From assembly GCF_000308755.1 (NCBI RefSeq), contig NZ_BAGF01000059.1, positions 1-64,000 of the forward strand: a stretch of 64,000 nt of DNA, given 5' to 3'. A model generated the notes under the pieces. That model worked only from the letters and a program-made list of their open reading frames with translations. It was not told the origin of the DNA and searched no databases. The translations under genes and the position numbers were made by a program. Position 1 is the first letter of the stretch. Each line of letters opens with the position of its first letter. This DNA is from Nocardia pneumoniae NBRC 100136. Lineage in GTDB: Bacteria > Actinomycetota > Actinomycetes > Mycobacteriales > Mycobacteriaceae. Shown here piece after piece: positions 8,990 through 17,160 of this stretch.

Positions 8990-9775
8990 TCAGCCCCGAA
9001 GCCGGTGCAACACCTGGTCGTGGAGCAAGCCGTTGGTGGCGATGGCATCGCCACCGTGCGGCCCCGGTGTGCCGTCCAGAGCGGAGAAGCGACCGCCTGC
9101 TTCGCGGACGAGGATGTCCAGGGCGGCCAGGTCCCACAGGGATACTTCCGGTTCGGTGGCGATGTCGACGGCGCCCTCGGCGAGCAGGCAATAGCTGAGG
9201 AAATCGCCGTAACCGCGCACGCGCCACACCTCGTCGGTCAGGGCGAGGAACGCATCGCGCAGGCCGCGCTCGCGCCACCCGGACAAGCTGGAGAACGCCA
9301 GGCTGGCCGAGCCGAGCTCGCCGACGGCGGACACCGAGATCTCCTTGGCCGGCTGCGCTTCGAAGCTGGCCCACGCCCCCGAGCCCGCGGCGGCCCACCA
9401 GCGCCGGACCAGCGCGGGCGCGCTCACCACGCCGACGACCGGCTCCCCGTCGGCCAGCAGCGCGATCAGAGTCGCCCAGATCGGCACCCCGCGCACGAAG
9501 TTCTTGGTGCCGTCGATCGGGTCGACCACCCACTGCCGTCCGCTGAATGCGGCGGCACCGCCGAATTCCTCGCCGAGCACCGAGTCCTCCGGCCTGGTCT
9601 CGGACAGCACCTGCCGAATCGCCTTCTCCACGGCCAGATCGGCGTCCGACACCGGTGTCAGGTCCGGCTTCGCGTCGACCTTCAGGTCCAGCGCACCGAA
9701 GCGAGCCCGGGTGATGGCGTCGGCCGCGTCGGCCAGCCGCAGGGCGAGTTCGAGATCGGAGGAGTACACAGCCAC
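8990..9775 (-). CDS. hisN: histidinol-phosphatase, inositol-monophosphatase family
   Basis: A 261-residue protein with the IMPase metal-binding signatures: GEEFGG, WVVDPIDGTKNFVRGVP (DPIDGT) and, near the end, EVSLWDLAALDILVREAGG (WDxAA). In actinobacteria this subgroup (HisN) dephosphorylates L-histidinol phosphate in histidine synthesis. The exact substrate cannot be fixed from sequence, and inositol phosphate is the alternative. GTG 9775 is chosen as start because the family begins just before SSDLELALRLADAADAIT; the longer open frame upstream overlaps decayed sequence. Confidence 0.85.
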   Translation of the reverse strand: MAVYSSDLELALRLADAADAITRARFGALDLKVDAKPDLTPVSDADLAVEKAIRQVLSETRPEDSVLGEEFGGAAAFSGRQWVVDPIDGTKNFVRGVPIWATLIALLADGEPVVGVVSAPALVRRWWAAAGSGAWASFEAQPAKEISVSAVGELGSASLAFSSLSGWRERGLRDAFLALTDEVWRVRGYGDFLSYCLLAEGAVDIATEPEVSLWDLAALDILVREAGGRFSALDGTPGPHGGDAIATNGLLHDQVLHRLRG

Positions 9776-9927
9776 GCCCCGCACCCTATCGGCTGGGCAT
9801 CCCGTGATCCCGGTGCGGTGACCGACGCCAGCCGAAGGTCGAGTGCACCGAGATCTCGGCGCGCCCGGCTGATCCGCGCCGGACCCTACTGACAGGAAGC
9901 GCACCGCCGCGCGGACCGGCCACGGCT

Positions 9928-10084
9928 TCACGAAATCGTCGCGTGTAGCTGTGCGTACCAGCGGTAGTTGGCCCGGTAGTGCGCCGACCGAGCATCCCGT
10001 GCGTATCGCGGGCGCCCCCTGCGCCGCACGGGCGAACCGCACTGCTGGCAGCCCGCTTGCCACCTGTGCGGTTCCTCCCGCTTC
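9928..10084 (-). pseudogene. remnant resembling a small zinc-ribbon protein
   Basis: The minus-strand translation contains HRWQAGCQQCGSPVRRRGRP followed by an Arg/Ala/Tyr-rich tail ending at a stop at 9928. It resembles small actinobacterial proteins with CxxCG...GRPxxYCSxxCR motifs. Here the second cysteine pair is missing (RYARDARSAHYR) and no plausible start codon is visible. I read it as a decayed gene end; it could also be chance similarity. Confidence 0.25.
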
Positions 10085-10263
10085 GGGCCCGCGCATCCGC
10101 TGACGTGGTATCTGCTGTCCGCCGCCGCAGTGCTGTTCGCGATCGGCACCAAACTGCGGGGCGTCTCCGGGCACTCGCTCCATCCGCTCGATGACGCGTT
10201 CCCCGCTCGGCTACCTCCGTGTCGGTCTCGCCGCGCTGAACTGGCTGTGGCCGCCGCCAGGTA
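10085..10263 (+). pseudogene. fragment of a membrane diguanylate cyclase gene (copy of 40089-40266)
   Basis: About 178 bp match the N-terminal membrane part of the GGDEF gene at 39893, with roughly 13 mismatches by eye. The fragment translates to WYLLSAAAVLFAIGTKLRG, then VSGHSLHPLDDAF, where a 2-base deletion breaks the frame. A 1-base insertion follows near the end. Only this internal piece is present, without start, GGDEF domain or stop, so it is a non-functional relic of a duplication or of a lost paralogue. Confidence 0.85.
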
Positions 10264-10298
10264 GCGGGCTGGAGACCACAGCGGTCTCGGTTCCGCGC

Positions 10299-10895
10299 TC
10301 ACGCCACCGGTTGCAGCGACCTTGCGGCGGTCAACGCGCTTGCCCACCAGTGCAACTGGTCGAGCATCGCCGTCGCGGCGGCCGCGGGCTCGTCGGGTTC
10401 CAGCAACCGGCCTTCGCTGTCGAAGAGCAGGTAGTAGCGCGGGAACGAGACGTAATTGCGCACCGTGTGCGCGTTGAGTTCGTTGAAGATCTGGCGCAGA
10501 TGCTCGATGGCGAGCAGGCCCCCGCTGCCTCCGCTGTAGCCGACGAATCCGATCGCTTTGGCGTCCCACTGCGTGAAGTGCCAGTCGATGGCGGCCTTCA
10601 GCGAGGCGGGGACGCTGCGGTTGTAGTCCGGTGTGACGATGACGAAAGCGTCGGCCTCCCCGAGCCGACGGGTGAGGTCGGTCATACCCTCAGGGCGCCG
10701 CGGGTCCGGATTCAGCGCCGGCGGTTCCGCGGGCAGTTCCAGGGGGATCTGCGCATCGGCCAGATCGATGACGTCCACCTCGAACAATCCGTGCCGCCGC
10801 GCCTGTTCGGTGAACCACGCGGCCACGACGGGTCCGAAGCGTCCCTCCCGGACGCTGCCGATGATCACCGCGAGCTTCAGTGGTGCGTTGGACAT
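10299..10895 (-). CDS. NADPH-dependent FMN reductase family protein
   Basis: A 198-residue flavodoxin-fold protein. It shows the family start LKLAVIIGSVREGRFGPVVA (phosphate-binding loop for FMN), the VTPDYNRSVPASLKAAIDW motif and GYSGGSGG. Members reduce FMN, quinones or azo compounds with NAD(P)H in the cytoplasm. It is transcribed divergently from an HTH regulator at 11202, which probably controls it. Confidence 0.88.
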   Translation of the reverse strand: MSNAPLKLAVIIGSVREGRFGPVVAAWFTEQARRHGLFEVDVIDLADAQIPLELPAEPPALNPDPRRPEGMTDLTRRLGEADAFVIVTPDYNRSVPASLKAAIDWHFTQWDAKAIGFVGYSGGSGGLLAIEHLRQIFNELNAHTVRNYVSFPRYYLLFDSEGRLLEPDEPAAAATAMLDQLHWWASALTAARSLQPVA

Positions 10896-11041
10896 GCTGT
10901 TTCTCCTCGGATCACTTCCAGCGACCCGGATCGGCCGCCGGTCCCCAATCTCCGGCTCATCGCCCGCCCCAGGGAGACCGCCGTAAGAGTGGTAGTGGCA
11001 GGGACACCCTCCGGCCGTTTCGTCTTGTTAGGTTCGTCGAT

Positions 11042-11201
11042 GTGAACGAGCGTCAGCGAGTGAACCGCAAGCACAGCGCGCCATCGCGCACGACGGAGCC
11101 GAGCGCCAGCGAGGCGCAGTCGTGAACGAGCGTCAGCGAGCGAACCGGAAACACAGCGCGCCATCGCGCACGACGGAGCCGAGCGCCAGCGAGGTGGAGT
11201 C
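11042..11201. repeat. 80-bp direct duplication upstream of HTH gene
   Basis: Two adjacent 80-bp copies (11042-11121 and 11122-11201) differ at only a few positions. Each begins GTGAACGAGCGTCAGCGAG. The third occurrence of GTGAACGA is the start codon region of the regulator at 11202, so the duplication ends exactly at the gene. Because 80 is not a multiple of three, the copies cannot extend the protein in one frame. It may alter promoter or leader spacing. Confidence 0.9.
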
Positions 11202-12062
11202 GTGAACGATAACGAGCTCGGACTCTTTCTGCGCACCCGCCGCGAAGCCGTGACACCCGCGCAGGTCGGCTTGCCTTCCGGACCGCGGCGGCGCACCCCC
11301 GGATTGCGCCGCGCCGAACTGGCCACCCTGGCCGGTGTGAGCGTCGAGTACGTGACCCGTCTCGAGCAGGGCCGCGACCGTCATCCCTCGCCGCCGGTGC
11401 TGTCCGCGCTGGCCGACGCGTTGCGGCTGAGCCCAGCCGAGCGCGTCCACCTGCACCGGTTGAGCAAGTCGGTCGACAGCGGGTTCAGCTGCATGGGTGA
11501 CGCGCAGCCGCCGCGTGACGTGCGGCCAACGGTGCGCGCGATCCTGGACCGCTTGGAGCCCGCGCCCGCCGTGGTGGTCAACCGCCTCACCGAAGTGCTC
11601 GCCTACACCGACGGCTACCACCGGCTGATGGCGCCGACCGGCCTCTTCGCCGGACCCGCTACCCCGCCCAACCTGGCGCGTTTCGTGTTCTGCGTGCCGG
11701 AGGCCCGTACTTTCTTCGCGGACTGGGAGCACGTCGCGAACGAGACGATCGCCACGTTGAAACAAGGCCCGTTCCGCGCTGACGCGCACATCGCCGCCCT
11801 CGCCGACGAACTCACCGTCACCGTCGGTCCCGCCTTCGCCGACCGCGTGGACAAGGTGCCCAGCTTGGCCGCCGCCACCGGTGTCACCCGGCTGGCCCAC
11901 CCCGATGCCGGTCCGCTCCGCTTGGCCTACGAGGTTCTCGATCTTTCCGCCGACGACGACCAGCGGGTGATCGTCTATCTCCCGGCGGACGACGCCACCG
12001 CCGCCGCCCTCGACACGCTCACCGGCCGCCGCCCCGGCGCACTGCGCGCCGTCTCCGGCTGA
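11202..12062 (+). CDS. XRE-family regulator with MmyB-like ligand-binding domain
   Basis: A 286-residue protein. The N-terminal third is a helix-turn-helix domain (LGLFLRTRREAVTP, RTPGLRRAELATLAGVSVEYVTRLEQGRD). The rest matches the MmyB-like domain (VRAILDRLEPAPAVVVNRLTEVLAYTDGYHRL, PNLARFVFCVPEARTFFADWE). Such regulators usually repress an adjacent divergent oxidoreductase, here the FMN reductase. GTG 11202 is the only start just before NDNELGLFLRTRR. Confidence 0.88.
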   Translation: MNDNELGLFLRTRREAVTPAQVGLPSGPRRRTPGLRRAELATLAGVSVEYVTRLEQGRDRHPSPPVLSALADALRLSPAERVHLHRLSKSVDSGFSCMGDAQPPRDVRPTVRAILDRLEPAPAVVVNRLTEVLAYTDGYHRLMAPTGLFAGPATPPNLARFVFCVPEARTFFADWEHVANETIATLKQGPFRADAHIAALADELTVTVGPAFADRVDKVPSLAAATGVTRLAHPDAGPLRLAYEVLDLSADDDQRVIVYLPADDATAAALDTLTGRRPGALRAVSG

Positions 12063-12381
12063 CGGCACGGCTGCCCGACTCGGCCGAACCGGTAGGTGGC
12101 TCACATCACGCCGAGATCAGCGGCGACCGAGCGCCGCGGCCAGCACGCCGAATTCCAAACACCAACTGCGCCAAGTGCGGTCGGCGTTTAGGGTAGGAAC
12201 CCATGAGGCGTCCATCACACCGCACCCGGACGGTGCCGGGTGAGGGGCGAGCGCAGCACCTCCCGGAGATCGGCCCCGTCCGACCGCAATCGAGGCAGCT
12301 CAGCCGCGCCGGTGCCCCACCGCGTCATCCCGCGCGCACTCGTGTGCTGCGCCCATCGAGGGGCAGCTAGGCTTGACGATC
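12063..12381. other. intergenic region upstream of prfB
   Basis: A gap of about 320 bp that should hold the prfB operon promoter. A TAGGGT-type -10-like hexamer lies near 12188. No gene, strong repeat or riboswitch-like structure was recognised. Confidence 0.4.
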
Positions 12382-13497
12382 GTGCATCCTGACGTTTCCG
12401 CTGATCTCGCCGAACTCGACGCCACACTCAAGACGGTCGAGTCGGTCCTCGACATCGACGAGCTGCGCCGTCGTATCGACGAGCTCGAGCACCAGGCCGC
12501 CGACCCCGACCTGTGGAACGACCAGGACCACGCGCAGCGGGTCACCAGCGAACTGTCGCACGCCCAGGGCGAGCTGCGCCGGGTCGAGGAGCTGCGTCAG
12601 CGCTTGGACGACCTGCCGGTGCTCTACGAGCTGGCCGAGGAGGAAGAGGGCGAGGCAAGGGCCGCCGCGATCGCCGAGGCCGACGCCGAGCGCGCCGCGC
12701 TGCACGGTGACGTGGAGGCGATGGAGGTCCGCACGCTGCTGTCGGGTGAATACGACAAGCGCGACGCGCTGGTGAACATCCGTTCCGGCGCGGGTGGCGT
12801 GGACGCCGCCGACTGGGCCGAGATGCTGATGCGCATGTACATCCGCTGGGCCGACCGGCACAAGTACCCGGTCGAGGTCTACGAGACCTCGTACGCCGAA
12901 GAGGCGGGCATCAAGAGCGCCACCTTCGCGGTGAAGACGCCGTACGCCTACGGCACCCTGTCGGTGGAGATGGGCACGCACCGCCTGGTGCGGATCAGCC
13001 CGTTCGACAACCAGGGCCGTCGCCAGACCTCCTTCGCCGAGGTCGAGGTGCTACCCGTGGTGGAGACCACCGACCACATCGAGGTGCCCGAGACGGAGAT
13101 CCGCGTCGACGTGTACCGCTCGTCGGGTCCGGGCGGCCAGAGTGTCAACACCACCGACTCCGCGGTCCGCATCACCCACATTCCCACCGGCATCGTGGTC
13201 ACCTGCCAGAACGAGAAATCCCAGCTGCAGAACAAGATCTCGGCCATGCGCGTGCTGCAGGCCAAGCTCTTGGAGCGCAAGCGGCAGGAGGAGCGCGCCG
13301 AGATGGACGCGTTGAAGACCAACGAGGGCGCGTCCTGGGGTAATCAGATGCGCTCCTACGTGCTGCACCCGTACCAGATGGTCAAGGATCTGCGGACCAA
13401 CCACGAGGTCAACAATCCGTCGGCGGTGCTCGACGGCGACATCGATGGGTTCATCGAGTCCGGTATCCGCTGGCGAATGCGAGAGCAGGCGAGCTAG
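12382..13497 (+). CDS. prfB: peptide chain release factor 2
   Basis: A 371-residue class-I release factor that terminates translation at UGA and UAA. The catalytic GGQ is in SSGPGGQSVNTTDSAVRITH. The neighbouring blocks RSGAGGVDAADWAEMLMRMY and the C-terminal RMREQ are typical. GTG 12382 is preferred over TTG 12373 because RF2 proteins in relatives start two residues before the PD motif. The frame is uninterrupted: the programmed +1 frameshift known from many RF2 genes is absent. The stop abuts the ATG of the next gene, so it heads an operon with mscS-ftsE-ftsX. Confidence 0.96.
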   Translation: MHPDVSADLAELDATLKTVESVLDIDELRRRIDELEHQAADPDLWNDQDHAQRVTSELSHAQGELRRVEELRQRLDDLPVLYELAEEEEGEARAAAIAEADAERAALHGDVEAMEVRTLLSGEYDKRDALVNIRSGAGGVDAADWAEMLMRMYIRWADRHKYPVEVYETSYAEEAGIKSATFAVKTPYAYGTLSVEMGTHRLVRISPFDNQGRRQTSFAEVEVLPVVETTDHIEVPETEIRVDVYRSSGPGGQSVNTTDSAVRITHIPTGIVVTCQNEKSQLQNKISAMRVLQAKLLERKRQEERAEMDALKTNEGASWGNQMRSYVLHPYQMVKDLRTNHEVNNPSAVLDGDIDGFIESGIRWRMREQAS

Positions 13498-14358
13498 ATG
13501 AATGTCGCGGGAATCCAGGCGATCGCCTCCACCGGTTTCACCACGTGGCTACGCGGTTCGGGCCTGGAGATCGTGCTGCTCATTCTCGGGGCCGTGCTGT
13601 TCAGCCGGTTCGCCACGTTCGTCAGGGACCGGGTCACCCGCAAGATCGACGCCGGATTCCACAGCAGCGACGCGCTGGTGCGCACCGAGGCGGCAAAGCA
13701 CCGGCACGCGCTGGCCCAGGTGATCACGTGGGTGGTGCTGACCATCGTCTACGTGCTGATCACCATGGAGGTGCTGCGGCGACTCGGTTTCGCCGTCACC
13801 GGCTTGGTGGCGCCCGCCGCGGTGCTCGGCGCCGCGCTCGGCTTCGGCGCACAGCGCATCGTGCAGGACATCCTCGCGGGATTCTTCCTGATCACCGAGC
13901 GGCAGTACGGATTCGGCGATGTGGTCCGCATCGCGGTGACTGGAGCCGCGGAGCAGGCCGAGGGTACGGTCGAGGACGTCACGCTGCGGATCACCACGCT
14001 GCGCAACGCGGACGGTGAGGTGATCACCGTGCCCAACGGCCAGATCGTGAAAGTCACGAATCTGTCGAAGGATTGGGCGCGCGCCGCGATCGACGTGCCG
14101 GTGGCCGCGAGCGCTGACATCACCAGGGTCAACGAGATCCTGCACGAGGTCGGTACAAAGGCGTACGAAGACGCTCGTCTGAAGCCGCTGCTGCTGGACG
14201 AGCCCACCGTCATGGGTGTCGAAGACCTCACCGTAGACCAGATGAACATCCGAATGGTTGCCCGCACGTTGCCGGGCAAGCAGTTCGAAGTCGGACGCGA
14301 ACTGCGAGTGCGTGTCGCCGCAGCCTTGCGCCGGGAGGGAATCAGTGAGACCACGTAG
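13498..14358 (+). CDS. MscS-family small-conductance mechanosensitive channel
   Basis: A 286-residue membrane protein with about three N-terminal helices. The pore-lining segment AVLGAALGFGAQRIVQDILAGFFLI is followed by the MscS beta domain (ERQYGFGDVVRI, VEDVTLRITTLRNADGEVITVPNGQI) and a cytoplasmic alpha/beta part. It releases solutes on osmotic downshock. It starts on the base after the prfB stop and overlaps the next small gene by 14 bp, as in a single operon. The same order next to prfB and ftsEX is known in related actinobacteria. Confidence 0.93.
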   Translation: MNVAGIQAIASTGFTTWLRGSGLEIVLLILGAVLFSRFATFVRDRVTRKIDAGFHSSDALVRTEAAKHRHALAQVITWVVLTIVYVLITMEVLRRLGFAVTGLVAPAAVLGAALGFGAQRIVQDILAGFFLITERQYGFGDVVRIAVTGAAEQAEGTVEDVTLRITTLRNADGEVITVPNGQIVKVTNLSKDWARAAIDVPVAASADITRVNEILHEVGTKAYEDARLKPLLLDEPTVMGVEDLTVDQMNIRMVARTLPGKQFEVGRELRVRVAAALRREGISETT

Positions 14359-14500
14359 ATCCACGGCGATCCTGATGGCCACCTGGGTCGCCACCTTCGT
14401 GCTGTATGTATTCGTCAAACCCGAGGAAACGACCACCGTGCCGACCACGCTGGTCAACGCCATTCCCGCGGCGGTGCTCTCCGATCAGCCGAGCCCATGA
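14345..14500 (+). CDS. small single-pass membrane protein between mscS and ftsE
   Basis: A 51-residue protein with a GTG start overlapping the end of mscS by 14 bp. It has a basic start (RPRRS), one membrane helix (AILMATWVATFVLYVFV) and a short extracytoplasmic tail rich in Thr and Pro. It sits where mycobacteria carry a small membrane or proline-rich protein. Function is unknown; its position suggests a partner of MscS or FtsEX. Confidence 0.65.
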   Translation: MRPRRSTAILMATWVATFVLYVFVKPEETTTVPTTLVNAIPAAVLSDQPSP

Positions 14501-14584
14501 TCCGGGCCGACCGAGCCGCCGCCACGCTGTCTCCCACGGTTGACGACGCAGGCCGCTCGCGGTTGCTGGTTACACTGGCTCCCC

Positions 14585-15274
14585 GTGATCACCATGCGGA
14601 ACGTGACCAAGTCGTACCCGACCTCGACGCGGCCCGCGCTGGACAACATCACCGTCGATGTGGGCAAGGGCGAGTTCGTCTTCATCATCGGACCGTCCGG
14701 CTCGGGTAAGTCGACCTTCATGCGGTTGCTGCTCAAAGAGGAGTCGCCCACGTCCGGCGAGATCCGGGTCGCCGATTTCCGGGTGGACCGGTTGCCGGGC
14801 CGCAAAGTGCCCAAGCTGCGGCAACGCATGGGATGCGTGTTCCAGGACTTCCGGCTGCTGCAGCAGAAGACGGTCTACGAGAACGTGGCGTTCGCGCTGG
14901 AGGTGATCGGCAAGCGACGCCAGGTCATCCAGCGCACCGTCCCCGAGGTGCTCGACATGGTCGGCCTCGGCGGTAAGGCCGATCGGCTGCCGAGCGAGCT
15001 GTCCGGCGGCGAACAGCAGCGTGTGGCGATCGCGCGCGCGTTCGTGAACCGGCCGCTGGTGCTGCTGGCCGACGAACCGACCGGCAACCTCGATCCCGAC
15101 ACCAGCGCCGACATCATGATGTTGCTGGAGCGGATCAACCGGATCGGCACCACGGTGGTGATGGCCACCCACGACAACCACATCGTCGACGCGATGCGCA
15201 GGCGGGTGGTGGAGCTCGATCGCGGCCGCCTGGTGCGCGACGAGGCGACCGGCGTCTACGGGGTGGGCCGATAA
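14585..15274 (+). CDS. ftsE: cell division ATP-binding protein FtsE
   Basis: A 229-residue ABC ATPase. Walker A is GPSGSGKST, the FtsE-specific Q-loop region is GCVFQDFRLLQQKTVYENVAFALEVIG, the signature is LSGGEQQR and Walker B is LLADEPTGNLDP. With FtsX it controls peptidoglycan hydrolases at the division site. GTG 14585 fits the mycobacterial FtsE start (short residue run before VTKSYPTS). A TACACT hexamer at 14571 lies 8 nt before this GTG, so a leaderless transcript is possible. Its stop overlaps the ftsX ATG by one base. Confidence 0.97.
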   Translation: MITMRNVTKSYPTSTRPALDNITVDVGKGEFVFIIGPSGSGKSTFMRLLLKEESPTSGEIRVADFRVDRLPGRKVPKLRQRMGCVFQDFRLLQQKTVYENVAFALEVIGKRRQVIQRTVPEVLDMVGLGGKADRLPSELSGGEQQRVAIARAFVNRPLVLLADEPTGNLDPDTSADIMMLLERINRIGTTVVMATHDNHIVDAMRRRVVELDRGRLVRDEATGVYGVGR

Positions 15275-16179
15275 TGCGCGCGAGTTTCCTCTTCGGCGAG
15301 GTCGCGGCGGGCCTGCGCCGCAATGTCACGATGACCATCGCGATGATCCTGACCACCGCGGTCTCCCTGACCATGCTCGGTGGCGGTCTGCTCGCGGTGC
15401 GCATCGCGGACAAGACCGAGCAGTACTTCCTCGACCGCCTCGAGGTGCGGCTGTACCTCACCGAGGAGGTCTCGGCCACCGACCCGGACTGTTCGCAGGA
15501 CCCGTGCCGGTCGCTGATGGCCGATCTGAAGGCGACCGGCGGCGTGGAGTCGGTGCAGTTCCTCAACCGGGACGAGGCGATCCGCGAAGCCAAGGAGAAG
15601 ACCTTCAAAGACCAGCCCGAGCTGGCCAAGTACGTCAGCGAGACGCCGCTGCCCGCCTCGCTGCGGGTGAAGATGGAAGACGCGCAGCTGTATCCGACGA
15701 TCTACGAGAAGTTCTACGATCGGCCCGGCGTCGGCATGGTCCGCAACGACAAGGACATCGTGGACCGGCTGGTCAGCCTGTTCGACGGGTTGCGCAACGC
15801 GGCATTCGGCTTGGCCGTGCTGCAAGCGCTGGCCGCGTTGCTGCTGATCGCGAACATGGTGCAGATCGCCGCGTTCACCCGCCGCACCGAGGTCGGCATC
15901 ATGCGGTTGGTCGGCGCGACGCGGTGGTACACCCAGTTGCCGTTCCTGCTCGAGGCGGTAGCCGCGGCACTGGCCGGTTCGGTGCTGGCGATGCTCGGCC
16001 TGCTGGCCGCCCGCCCCCTGGTGATCGACCGCGCTCTCGGCGACCTGTTCGCCAGCAAGGTCTTCCCCCGCATCACCGGTGACGACATCGCGATGACCGC
16101 GCTGGTCATCGCCCCGGTCGGCATAGTGTTCGCCGCACTGACGGCGTACGGGACGTTGCGGTACTACGTGCGCGAGTGA
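15274..16179 (+). CDS. ftsX: cell division membrane protein FtsX
   Basis: A 301-residue protein with the FtsX layout: a cytoplasmic start MRASFLFGEVAAGLRRNVTMT, a first helix, a large extracytoplasmic domain with a Cys pair (DCSQDPC), then three helices near residues 165-300. It is the transmembrane subunit of the FtsEX complex, transmitting ATP hydrolysis to cell-wall hydrolases. The TAATG junction with ftsE implies translational coupling. In mycobacteria smpB follows ftsX; here the next gene is an unrelated convergent gene. Confidence 0.96.
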   Translation: MRASFLFGEVAAGLRRNVTMTIAMILTTAVSLTMLGGGLLAVRIADKTEQYFLDRLEVRLYLTEEVSATDPDCSQDPCRSLMADLKATGGVESVQFLNRDEAIREAKEKTFKDQPELAKYVSETPLPASLRVKMEDAQLYPTIYEKFYDRPGVGMVRNDKDIVDRLVSLFDGLRNAAFGLAVLQALAALLLIANMVQIAAFTRRTEVGIMRLVGATRWYTQLPFLLEAVAAALAGSVLAMLGLLAARPLVIDRALGDLFASKVFPRITGDDIAMTALVIAPVGIVFAALTAYGTLRYYVRE

Positions 16180-16184
16180 TCGTC

Positions 16185-16220
16185 CGAGCCGGAGACCGCC
16201 TTCACTGAGCGACCGGCTCG
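16185..16220. terminator. possible hairpin between convergent ftsX and Uma2 gene
   Basis: CGAGCCGG at 16185-16192 pairs with CCGGCTCG at 16213-16220 over a 20-nt loop. It lies just past the ftsX stop, between convergent genes. The long loop and lack of a T-run make it a weak call. Confidence 0.35.
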
Positions 16221-16254
16221 ACCCCGCTTGCCATTGGGTAGCGGCTGTTCGGCG

Positions 16255-16878
16255 TCACAGCACCAGGTCGGTCAGCTGGTCCCAGTCGAGTTGGATCCGA
16301 ATCGGGAGATCGACAGCGAACGCCGTGCCGGGCTTCAGCACCCGGGCCAGTCGATAGTGGCCGACGCTGTGGTCGAGACCATAGGTCTCGATCGAGAGCA
16401 CGTCGCTGTCCGACACGCTGACCAGCCAATACCAGGGGATACCAGCAGCGGCGTACTCGCCCATTTTCTCGAGCCGGTCAGTTTTGACATGGCTGGGCGA
16501 GATGACCTCGACGGCGATCTTCAGATGGCGGGCGGGCACTGGGCTGACATCCGCCGGGACACATTCGAACAGCGCGACGTCCGGGCGTCGAATGGTCGCT
16601 CTGGGCACCTCCCAGAGCACCACATCGAAATCGTGGTTGGCGTCCAGGCAGGCTGAAGGATCTTCGCCCATATGATCGCGGGCCGCCGTCTCGAGCATCG
16701 CGAGCAGCCGGTGGACCGCTTTCTGGTGCGCCCGGGTCGGTGATTCGCAGCGAACCGCATCTCCGTTCACCACCTCTACCAGGCGGCAGAACTCCTCGGG
16801 AAGCTCCCGCCAGATGTCGACCGTAATCGGCTCGGGCTGGACATTGTCCGGTCGGGCCCAGTCGAAGATCGCTGACAT
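16255..16878 (-). CDS. Uma2 family (DUF820) restriction-endonuclease-fold protein
   Basis: A 207-residue protein of the PD-(D/E)XK-like Uma2 family. It shows the family pattern: an N-terminal ELPEEFCRLVEVVNGD, the central metal-site motifs IRRPDVALFE and IAVEVISPSHVKTDR, and the ending EYAAAGIPWYWLVSV. Such proteins are widespread in actinobacteria and cyanobacteria. The family is thought to be nuclease-like, but no physiological role is established. It stands alone, convergent to ftsX. Confidence 0.85.
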   Translation of the reverse strand: MSAIFDWARPDNVQPEPITVDIWRELPEEFCRLVEVVNGDAVRCESPTRAHQKAVHRLLAMLETAARDHMGEDPSACLDANHDFDVVLWEVPRATIRRPDVALFECVPADVSPVPARHLKIAVEVISPSHVKTDRLEKMGEYAAAGIPWYWLVSVSDSDVLSIETYGLDHSVGHYRLARVLKPGTAFAVDLPIRIQLDWDQLTDLVL

Positions 16879-17069
16879 GAGGCGGATTCTAGTCGTGGGC
16901 CACGGTCGAGCCGCGTGAACGAGCAGCGGCCGCGCCGCGGAGAAAGAAAGTGCAGCTCATCGTGGTGACCGCCATAGCGCGAGCAGGACGGCGAGCACCA
17001 CCGCAGCGATTATGGGCACTTGTCCAGCCTGACTCGGATTCCCCGCGTAAGCTGCGCCTCGACGCATTT
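16879..17069. other. intergenic region, Uma2 gene to fadE operon
   Basis: Nothing beyond divergent promoter DNA was recognised. It ends at the two palindromic operators that precede fadE24. Confidence 0.35.
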
Positions 17070-17106
17070 CTTACTCTGAAGTAAGATAGCCTTACTCAAG
17101 AGTAAG
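17070..17106. promoter_or_regulatory. two palindromic operators upstream of fadE24-fadE23
   Basis: CTTACTCTGAAGTAAG (17070-17085) has 6-bp arms around CTGA. CTTACTCAAGAGTAAG (17091-17106) has 7-bp arms around AA. The two share the half-site CTTACT/AGTAAG and their centres are 21 bp apart, two helical turns, on one DNA face. They lie 55 bp before the fadE24 start, the expected place for a TetR- or GntR-type fatty-acid regulator. The regulator is not encoded next to them. Confidence 0.75.
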
Positions 17107-17160
17107 ATTGCTGGGGACAGACCGCACCACCCCTCCGAGAATCCGAGAAACAGCAGGTAG

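Noticed and set aside
12382..12500. programmed frameshift in prfB
   Set aside because: The RF2 frame is continuous with no internal in-frame UGA near codon 25, so no frameshift site exists here.
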